DNA from: Kribbella jiaozuonensis
GTDB lineage: Bacteria; Actinomycetota; Actinomycetes; Propionibacteriales; Kribbellaceae
DNA length: 64,000 bases
NCBI RefSeq assembly: GCF_005233875.1
Contig: NZ_SZPZ01000007.1
Location: 124,001-188,000 of the forward strand
Direction of reading: 5' to 3'
Each line of letters begins with the position of its first letter. The stretch's first letter is position 1. Below the pieces are notes generated by a model. The model was not told where the DNA came from, did not search any database, and saw only the letters and a program-made list of their open reading frames with translations. Positions 58,085-64,000 of this stretch are shown piece after piece. The translations under genes were made by a program, and so were the position numbers.

Positions 58085-58651
58085 ATGGAGCGGGACTGGC
58101 TGACCCTCGGCTGGAAGATGTTGCTCGTCCGCGGTGCAATCGGCATCATTTTCGGGATTCTCGCGATCGTGTGGCCGATCCACACCGCGATCGCGTTGGC
58201 ATTGCTCTGGGGCATCTGGGCCCTGGTCGACGGGATCGGCTCGATCGCCCAGGCGTTCCAGCCCGAGTCGAAGGGCAGCCGGTTGTGGCTGGTCACGCTC
58301 GGGGTGATCGCCTTGATCGCGGCCTTCTTCGCGATCACCAGCCCTGGGATGGCAGCGACGACGCTGACCTGGATCCTCGGGATCTGGCTGATCGTCCGGG
58401 GCATCTTCGAGCTCGCCGGCGCCTTCAGCAGTCAACAGGTGGTGCCACGCTGGCTCCTCGTGCTGAGCGGACTGCTGTCGATCCTCATCGGCGTACTGTT
58501 CGCCGCCAACCCGGGCGCCGGCGCAGTAAGCGTCGCCGTCGTCCTGGGCGTCACAGCGCTGGTCTGGGGCGTGGTCCTCATCGGCGTCGGCTTCTCCGTA
58601 CGCCGAGAACTCCACAGCGGCCCCGCCCACTCCAGCCCCTCACCCGCATAA
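58085..58651 (+). CDS. HdeD/DUF308 membrane protein
   Basis: 188 residues with six short hydrophobic helices: MLLVRGAIGIIFGILAIVWP, IALALLWGIWALVDGIGSI, and two similar pairs, the three-fold repeat of the HdeD/DUF308 family. GGAGG lies six bases before the ATG. HdeD is linked to acid resistance in enterobacteria; no role is established in actinobacteria. It stands alone and ends near a hairpin. Confidence 0.88.
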   Translation: MERDWLTLGWKMLLVRGAIGIIFGILAIVWPIHTAIALALLWGIWALVDGIGSIAQAFQPESKGSRLWLVTLGVIALIAAFFAITSPGMAATTLTWILGIWLIVRGIFELAGAFSSQQVVPRWLLVLSGLLSILIGVLFAANPGAGAVSVAVVLGVTALVWGVVLIGVGFSVRRELHSGPAHSSPSPA

Positions 58652-58674
58652 CAAACACGAGTTAGCACGACGAA

Positions 58675-58715
58675 GCCGATCGCGCTGCCCCGGTCCCACC
58701 GGGCACGCGATCGGC
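58675..58715. terminator. Hairpin between HdeD and the 366-aa gene
   Basis: GCCGATCGCG (58675-58684) pairs perfectly with 58706-58715, and the inner TGCCC/GGGCA arms extend the stem. It lies between convergent genes. Confidence 0.8.
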
Positions 58716-58770
58716 ACCGGCCCTGGGCAGGTCGGTGTGCCGGCGCCCCGGGCGCCACCGCACGCTGGGT

Positions 58771-59871
58771 TTAGCCGAGTGTGTTGCCGCGGTCGGCGCC
58801 GGTGATGCGATCGGCCGCCTGCCGTGACGAGTCGGCGGCGACTGCTGAGCCCGCTCCGGCGCCGCCGGGCGCGGTCGGGCCGGTGACACCTGCCGCGCCG
58901 GCCACGCCTGCGCTTGCCAGGCGTGTGGCGGCTGCGGTCTCGGCTGTGCGGGTGGCCTCGTTGGCGGGGGTGGTTTCGGCCGGCGCGGCCTCGCGTTCGA
59001 GGCGGGTGATGGCGCGGTGGGTGTCCTCGCCGATGCGTCGGCCGAGGACGTCGGCTCGGTCCAGGCGAGCCGGCAGCGACTCCCGCGAGTCGTCCAGTTC
59101 CTTCATCGCCGTGGTGAGCTGGTCGCCGATCACCGAGGTGAGCCGGTCGGCCGCCGCCGTACGAACCGCCGCGTCCGCCTGCTGAAGCACCGGCGAGCGG
59201 TTGACCAGGATCTCGGCCGCAACCCTCGCCTTGTCCAGCCCGTCCGAGGCGTGCACGCGATCCAGCAGCCGCCCTTCGCCCGGAGTACGCCGCTCCAGCG
59301 GGTCGAGGTTGTCCGCGAACGCTTCCACCAGCCGCTCGTTCGGCATCCGTTGCGCCCACCCGTTGCCGCTCCGCAGCGCCCGCTCGACGTCCTGCGAGAT
59401 CGTCCCCTGGCCCACAAGCTGCGAGACCACATGCCCGTAGTGGAAGCGCGCAACCGCCGTACCGATCGCGTCGGCCAACTGCGACCCCGGCCGGTTCATA
59501 TCCACACTCAACCGGTTCTGCGCCCGGTCCTGCCGATCCCGCAGCTCACGGTCGGCCCCACGCCCGACCCCCGCGCTGAGCTCACACGTCAGCCCGACGC
59601 CGAGCTGCTGCACCTCCGAGATCTCCTCACCGGCAGGCCAACCACGAGACCGACGCCAGCCCGTACTGCGACCAAGCTTCTCCAGCCTGTCCGCGTCGTC
59701 GAACCCGACACCGAGCACACCATCGGCGTGCTTCTCCGGCGAAAAGTACGGCCCGAGCAACACGCGCCGATCCCGCCGATCCGGCGGCGTCTCCGCCAAC
59801 CGCTCGCGGACGGCCGCCTCCCACGCATCGACGAAACGCGCCGCCACCTTGTGGACGGGGACCTCTGCCAC
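58771..59871 (-). CDS. Unrecognised 366-aa protein
   Basis: No family recognised. Residues about 1-110 look globular (AARFVDAWEAAVRERLAETP, VLLGPYFSPEKHADGVLGVGFDDADRLEKLG, SEVQQLGVGLTCELSAGVG). Residues about 115-290 are a helical region rich in Arg, Asp and Ala that may be coiled coil (ELDDSRESLPARLDRADVLGRRIGEDTHRAITRLEREA). The last 75 are a low-complexity Ala/Gly/Thr tail. There is no signal peptide or membrane segment. The open frame is long, with codon use like its neighbours, which supports a real gene. It is isolated from neighbours by hairpin and gap. Confidence 0.6.
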   Translation of the reverse strand: MAEVPVHKVAARFVDAWEAAVRERLAETPPDRRDRRVLLGPYFSPEKHADGVLGVGFDDADRLEKLGRSTGWRRSRGWPAGEEISEVQQLGVGLTCELSAGVGRGADRELRDRQDRAQNRLSVDMNRPGSQLADAIGTAVARFHYGHVVSQLVGQGTISQDVERALRSGNGWAQRMPNERLVEAFADNLDPLERRTPGEGRLLDRVHASDGLDKARVAAEILVNRSPVLQQADAAVRTAAADRLTSVIGDQLTTAMKELDDSRESLPARLDRADVLGRRIGEDTHRAITRLEREAAPAETTPANEATRTAETAAATRLASAGVAGAAGVTGPTAPGGAGAGSAVAADSSRQAADRITGADRGNTLG

Positions 59872-59985
59872 AGCTGGCTCCTCGGGTCGCTCGGACTTAC
59901 CGCGGCAGCGTCGCAGAGCGCAGGGTTCAGCAACCCGGCATCACGACCGGGTTCACGCCGGGTTCACCCGAGATTCAGCGATCGG

Positions 59986-60966
59986 CTAGCAGCCGCAGGA
60001 GGTGCTCGGGATCAGCTCGTAGTCGAGGACGTGCCGTGCGGCCTGGGTGTTCGAGCGATCCAGCAGCAGCTCGACGGCGCGACGTGCAGTCTCCTCGATC
60101 GGCTGGCGGACGCTGGCCAGCGGCGGGATCGTCACCGTGCATTCGCTGGTGCCATCGAAGCCCATCACCGCAACGTCTTCCGGCACCCGCAGCCCGGCCT
60201 CCCACGCCGCGAACAGTACGCCGAACGCCTGCTCGTCGGTCGAGCAGTAGATCGCCCGCGGCGGCCGCTTCTGCTTGAACCACGGCTGTACGGCGTCACG
60301 CGCGGCAAACCGCGACACCGGGCAGGCGACGTACCGCGCCGACGCCCGAGGATGCTTCTCCAGCGCCCATTCGATCCCGCGCCGGTGTTCCGACGTACCG
60401 GGCGAATCTTCCGGACCGGTTACGACACCGAGGGTGCGGTAGCCGTGTGACAGCAGGTGATCCGTCGACGCCTCCGCGGCCGCGACGTAGTCGATCGAAA
60501 GCGTCGACACCGTCACGCCCTCAGGCACAGGATGCAGAGCAACCACCGGTACGCCGGCCGCGGCGAACCGCTGGATCGCAGGCTCCACCAGCAACGAGAC
60601 GAGTACGACGCCGTCCACCTTGCGCTCGATGAACGACCCGATGTGCGCGGACTCCTGCTCCGGATCCCCCGCTGAATCACCGATCAGCAGCAAGTGATCA
60701 TGCTGCCGCGCGAAGTTCTCCAGGTGTTCGGCAAGCGTCGCGAAGTACGGGTTGCGGATCTGCGGGATCAGCAGGCCGAGCGAGTACGTGCGTCCCGCGC
60801 TTAGCGCACGGGCAAGGATGTTGGGCCGGTAGTCCAGCTCCGCCGCGGCCTCGAGGACGCGCCGACGCGTCTCAGCGGAGACGGGCCTGGGGCCGTTGTT
60901 GAAGACGTAGCTGACGACAGCGGTCGACGTACCGGCCCGCTCCGCGACATCACGAGCCGTCGCCAT
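59986..60966 (-). CDS. LacI-family regulator
   Basis: 326 residues from ATG 60966, with GGGGAG four bases upstream; an ATG at 60978 is in frame. The helix-turn-helix and hinge MATARDVAERAGTSTAVVSYVFNNGPRPVSAETRRRVLEAAAELDYRPN are standard; the rest is a periplasmic-binding-like sensor domain (YSLGLLIPQIRNPYFATLAEHLENFARQHD). It is the last gene of the ABC/nucleoside-hydrolase operon, overlapping the hydrolase by 17 bases, so it probably regulates its own operon. Confidence 0.93.
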   Translation of the reverse strand: MATARDVAERAGTSTAVVSYVFNNGPRPVSAETRRRVLEAAAELDYRPNILARALSAGRTYSLGLLIPQIRNPYFATLAEHLENFARQHDHLLLIGDSAGDPEQESAHIGSFIERKVDGVVLVSLLVEPAIQRFAAAGVPVVALHPVPEGVTVSTLSIDYVAAAEASTDHLLSHGYRTLGVVTGPEDSPGTSEHRRGIEWALEKHPRASARYVACPVSRFAARDAVQPWFKQKRPPRAIYCSTDEQAFGVLFAAWEAGLRVPEDVAVMGFDGTSECTVTIPPLASVRQPIEETARRAVELLLDRSNTQAARHVLDYELIPSTSCGC

Positions 60967-61867
60967 CGATCTCCCCATGGTGTGCAGCGTATGCCCGCCC
61001 CGCCGCCACGATCCGCGCCGTGATCTCCTCAGCCACGGCCTCGGCGTCGACCTCGGTCACGATCCGCACGGATCCACCGGAGTCCGGCGTGAACACGCTG
61101 CGCCCGGCGCCATCGCCACCCACCTGGATCGCCACCCGCCCAACGTCCGACGTCTTGAACAATTCCGGGCGACTCAGCACAAGCACCGCAACCGGATCAT
61201 GCGGCACGTTCCACGTCTCACTCCAGTACGCCCACCACTGCTCGATATCCGCACCGAGCGCCGCCCCCAGTCGACCAGCGGCCCGGATCCGCTCCAGCCG
61301 CGACGCCTCGATCGCCACCTGCTGCGTGATCTCCAGCCCGGTGATCGTCGTCGGGATACCGGCGGTCAGCACGATCTGCGCCGCGAGGTCGTCGGACTTG
61401 AAGTTGTGCTCCGCCTTGTCGTCGCCGAACGACCCACCCATCACCCACAGATGCCGGATCCACCCAGCCACCTGCGGCTCGAGCTGCAACGCCTTCGCCA
61501 CATTCGTCAGCGGACCGATCGCGGCAACGTCGAGCTCACCAGGCTGCTCACGTAGCCGTGCCACCAGCCGCTCCGGCGCACTCTCCGCACTGACCGTCTC
61601 GGAGGACAGGTCGTCGTGCAGCGTGCCCTCATGCCCGGCCCACCAGACCTCTCGCCCCGACAAGGTCTCCACAGCACCCGGTACGACGACCAGCTCGCGC
61701 CCGGCGAGTGCGGCGTACCGGCGGGCGAGTTGAGCGCGTAGCCGGGTGTCGCCGTACACCGTGTGGACCTCGAGCAGCTCGAGGTCCGGGCTGCCCATGA
61801 TCTGGGCGAGCGCCATGGCGTCGTCGACGTCGGAGCCGATATCGGTGTCGAGAATGAGCTGGTGCAT
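60950..61867 (-). CDS. Nucleoside hydrolase
   Basis: 305 residues of the inosine-uridine hydrolase family, which split N-ribosides into base and ribose. The Ca2+ site motif ILDTDIGSDVDDAMALA is at the N-terminus and the second site in AIGPLTNVAKAL and WNVPHDPVAVLVL. It is seven bases downstream of a permease gene. Its place in an ABC operon suggests that the imported compound is a nucleoside or another N-/O-glycoside. Confidence 0.92.
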   Translation of the reverse strand: MHQLILDTDIGSDVDDAMALAQIMGSPDLELLEVHTVYGDTRLRAQLARRYAALAGRELVVVPGAVETLSGREVWWAGHEGTLHDDLSSETVSAESAPERLVARLREQPGELDVAAIGPLTNVAKALQLEPQVAGWIRHLWVMGGSFGDDKAEHNFKSDDLAAQIVLTAGIPTTITGLEITQQVAIEASRLERIRAAGRLGAALGADIEQWWAYWSETWNVPHDPVAVLVLSRPELFKTSDVGRVAIQVGGDGAGRSVFTPDSGGSVRIVTEVDAEAVAEEITARIVAAGRAYAAHHGEIDGDGS

Positions 61868-61874
61868 GGTCTCC

Positions 61875-62690
61875 CTATTTCAGGCCCGTGCTGGACACGG
61901 ACTGGACGAAGTACCGCTGGAAGCCGGCGATGACGACCAGCGGGATGACGGTGAGTACGACGGCGCCCGCGAACACCAGACCGTAGTCCGCGAAGTTCTG
62001 GCCTTGCAGGTTGGACAGGGCCACCGGGCCGAGGATGTGCTTGGCGTCGGTGCCGATCAGCAGTGGCCAGACGTACGACTGCCACTGGAACAGGAACAGC
62101 ATCAGCCCGGCGCCGATCAGCGCGGGCCGGGACAGCGGCAGGTAGATCCAGCGGAACACGCCGAACCAGCCCAGCCCGTCCAGCCGACCCGCCTCGACGA
62201 GCTCGGCCGGGATGCCGAGGAAGAACTGTCGCAGCAGGAAGATCGCCATCCCGTTGCCGATCCCCGGCAACACCAGCCCGGTGAACGTGTTCGTCAGCTG
62301 CCAGTCGCGGAACATCGTCGACAGCGGGATCGCGATCGCGTCGAACGGCACGAGGAAGCTCAGTACGACGATGCCGAACACCAGCCCGCGCCCGCGGTAC
62401 TCGAACGCCGCCAGCCCGAACGCCGCCGACGCACAGACCGCGAGACCGATGACGACCGTCGCCGCGCTGACCAGGATCGAGTTGAGCGTCGCGCGACCGA
62501 CATCGCTGCTCAGCAGGGCCGAGTAGTTGTGCAACGTCGGCTTCAACTCGAAGAACGTCTGCCACGACAACGTCAGATGCGCGAACGTCTCCGAACCCGG
62601 CCGCAGTGAGTTCGTCAACACCCACAGCAGCGGCAGGAAGAACAGAATGCCGATGACTCCGCCGAGCACCGACAAGCTCGCGCGCTTCAC
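61875..62690 (-). CDS. Sugar ABC transporter permease, MalG type
   Basis: 271 residues, about six membrane segments from VLGGVIGILFFLPLLWVLTNSL. The EAA loop is at PAELVEAGRLDGLGWFGVF. The ATG overlaps the stop of the partner permease (ATGA). It belongs to the binding protein / two permeases / hydrolase / LacI operon. Confidence 0.92.
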   Translation of the reverse strand: MKRASLSVLGGVIGILFFLPLLWVLTNSLRPGSETFAHLTLSWQTFFELKPTLHNYSALLSSDVGRATLNSILVSAATVVIGLAVCASAAFGLAAFEYRGRGLVFGIVVLSFLVPFDAIAIPLSTMFRDWQLTNTFTGLVLPGIGNGMAIFLLRQFFLGIPAELVEAGRLDGLGWFGVFRWIYLPLSRPALIGAGLMLFLFQWQSYVWPLLIGTDAKHILGPVALSNLQGQNFADYGLVFAGAVVLTVIPLVVIAGFQRYFVQSVSSTGLK

Positions 62691-63550
62691 TGGTCACCTC
62701 GCAACAGCCGGAACTGCCCGGCCACGATCGCGAGCGTCAGCGCCACCAGGATGACGACCTCGGCCTGCGCCACGTGGATGTCGCCGATCGCGTACGCGCG
62801 GGTGTAGACGTCGTACATCAGCAGGTTGCTGTTCCCGTTCGGGCCGCCCTTGGTGAGGATCTGCACCGGCGCGAACACGAGCAGATTCGAGACTGTGTCG
62901 GCGACAAGGACGAACGCGAGCGGTCGGCGTACCAGCGGGAGGATGACCGACACCATCCGGCGCCAGGCACTCGCACCGTCGAGCAGCGCGGCCTCGCGGA
63001 CCTCGACCGGGACCTCCTGGATGCCGGCGATCAGGAACAGCATCCAGTACCCGACGCCGATCCATGAGAGCAGCACGATCAGCGACGGCAGCACCTGGCC
63101 GGACGACGTCAGGAACTGCTGCGCGGACAGACCGAGCCGCTCGAGTACGCCGTTCGCGAGACCGTCCGGCCGGTAGATGACGCTCCAGATCACTGCCGAC
63201 ACCGCAGGCGGGGTGGCTATCGGCAGGATGACCAGGGTGCGCCACAGCTTCGAGCCCGCCGCGCGCTGGGTGAACAGAACTGCCAGGAGGAACGAGACGA
63301 CTACCTGGATCGGGTTCACCAGCACGGTGAAGAGCAGCGTCACGCCGACCGACTGCCGGAAGTCCTTGTTCGACAGCAGATCCGTGTAGTTGCCCAGCCC
63401 CGCGAACACCCGCCCACCGCGCAGCAGACTCTCCGTGTAGAAGCTCTCGACCACGGCCGAGATCGCCGGGACGATCCGCAGTACGGCCAGACACAGCAGC
63501 GCCGGCGCGAGGAAGGCAAGGGCGATCAGCCCTTGCCCACGCTTCCTCAT
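62687..63550 (-). CDS. Sugar ABC transporter permease, MalF/UgpA type
   Basis: 287 residues with about six membrane segments, beginning GLIALAFLAPALLCLAVLRIVPAISAVVESF. EAA loop at PVEVREAALLDGASAWRRMV. It overlaps the binding-protein stop and the next permease start by four bases each. As in the first ABC operon, no ATPase gene follows. Confidence 0.92.
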   Translation of the reverse strand: MRKRGQGLIALAFLAPALLCLAVLRIVPAISAVVESFYTESLLRGGRVFAGLGNYTDLLSNKDFRQSVGVTLLFTVLVNPIQVVVSFLLAVLFTQRAAGSKLWRTLVILPIATPPAVSAVIWSVIYRPDGLANGVLERLGLSAQQFLTSSGQVLPSLIVLLSWIGVGYWMLFLIAGIQEVPVEVREAALLDGASAWRRMVSVILPLVRRPLAFVLVADTVSNLLVFAPVQILTKGGPNGNSNLLMYDVYTRAYAIGDIHVAQAEVVILVALTLAIVAGQFRLLRGDQ

Positions 63551-64000
63551 TTAATCGACTTCCAAGCGTCGGTGAGCTGGCGGGTCGCCTCCTGCAGCCG
63601 CGTGTCGGAGTTCGTGCCGTTGCGGATGTCGGCGAACGCCTTGCCCATGACTTCCTCGAACTGGATGTACCCGACACTCACCGGCCGCGACACCGCGGTG
63701 TGCTCACTCTCGTACGCCGTGATCGCGGCAGCGCCGGCCGTCTTCGTACCGGAGAACGCGTCCATCTTCGGGGTGTACTGCTTCTGCGCCTCGAGGTTGG
63801 CCGGGATGATCGTCGTCGTACTGGTCGTGGCCAGATTGCCGGCGGCATCGAGCGTCGCGAACTCGAGGAACTTGCGCGCCATCCCCTGCTGCTTCGACGC
63901 CGGGTTGATGCCGAGCGACCACGACCCGGTCGGCGTCACCGGCTTGCCGCCCTGGAAGTACGGCAGCGGCGCGACGCCCCAGTCGATCTTCGAGCTGCCG
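63547..64000 (-). CDS. Sugar ABC transporter solute-binding protein, C-terminal part (cut by window edge)
   Basis: The last 150 codons of an extracellular binding protein; the start lies beyond 64000. Readable sequence includes SKIDWGVAPLPYFQGGKPVTPTGSWSLGINPASKQQGMARKFLEFA and FEEVMGKAFADIRNGTNSDTRLQEATRQLTDAWKSIK, typical of UgpB/family 1 proteins. Its TGA overlaps the permease ATG. It is the first visible gene of the right-hand operon. Confidence 0.9.
   Translation of the reverse strand, partial: GSSKIDWGVAPLPYFQGGKPVTPTGSWSLGINPASKQQGMARKFLEFATLDAAGNLATTSTTTIIPANLEAQKQYTPKMDAFSGTKTAGAAAITAYESEHTAVSRPVSVGYIQFEEVMGKAFADIRNGTNSDTRLQEATRQLTDAWKSIK

Overview
The window is high-GC DNA dense with genes on both strands, with many GTG and TTG starts, many ATGA/GTGA stop-start overlaps and several apparently leaderless genes. 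Gene content and order point to an actinobacterium: smc-mutM-rnc-rpmF-DUF177-coaD-rsmD-recG-DAK; thiD-thiL with an AsnC-domain protein and DUF3515; ddl; gpsA-plsC with cofC; an HU protein with a Lys/Ala-rich tail; leuD-leuC with a divergent IclR gene. DUF222/HNH, ECF42, class F sortase and CofC (coenzyme F420) fit the same phylum. A Kribbella/Nocardioides-like soil organism is my best guess from general knowledge. I ran no search, and domain calls rest on motifs I can read.

Layout. 1-10.2 kb: minus-strand housekeeping block for chromosome structure, DNA repair, ribosome and CoA (smc to recG), a DAK2/FakA protein, a divergent FtsJ-like rRNA methyltransferase, and rpmB behind a long hairpin. 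10.3-15.4 kb: a sugar ABC operon (binding protein, two permeases, no ATPase) ending in a two-enzyme fusion, Gfo/Idh/MocA dehydrogenase plus aldo/keto reductase. 15.5-21.9 kb: a HAD phosphatase, a secreted GxGYxYP protein, a DUF222/HNH gene behind DnaA-box-like palindromes and a leaderless promoter, a 470-base stretch without a gene holding a 25-bp tandem repeat, and a CHAP endolysin-like protein coupled to a small acidic protein. 22-26.6 kb: GNAT, SMP-30 lactonase, MFS, HAD and a divergent ROK regulator.

26.6-35.4 kb returns to core genes (DinB-thiD-thiL, AsnC, DUF3515, ddl). Inserted among them are an ECF42/DGPF pair and a DUF3494 adhesin-like gene coupled to its own class F sortase. 35.5-49.3 kb is an accessory stretch of regulator/target pairs: TetR/P450/PLP enzyme, DeoR between two similar MFS genes, two MerR genes with divergent partners, GntR/MFS, and ROK with a Gfo/Idh/MocA-isomerase operon. 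Most of these intergenic gaps hold a clear dyad. 49.3-57.9 kb is core again (plsC-gpsA-APH, cofC, HU, corA, leuDC, IclR). 58-64 kb holds an HdeD-like membrane protein, an unrecognised 366-aa protein, and a carbohydrate/nucleoside ABC operon with a nucleoside hydrolase and LacI regulator. The binding protein of that operon runs off the right edge.

Read as a whole, this is one ancestral core neighbourhood kept in order, with several sugar-uptake and regulatory modules spliced between its pieces. No tRNA, rRNA, CRISPR array, insertion sequence or prophage was seen.
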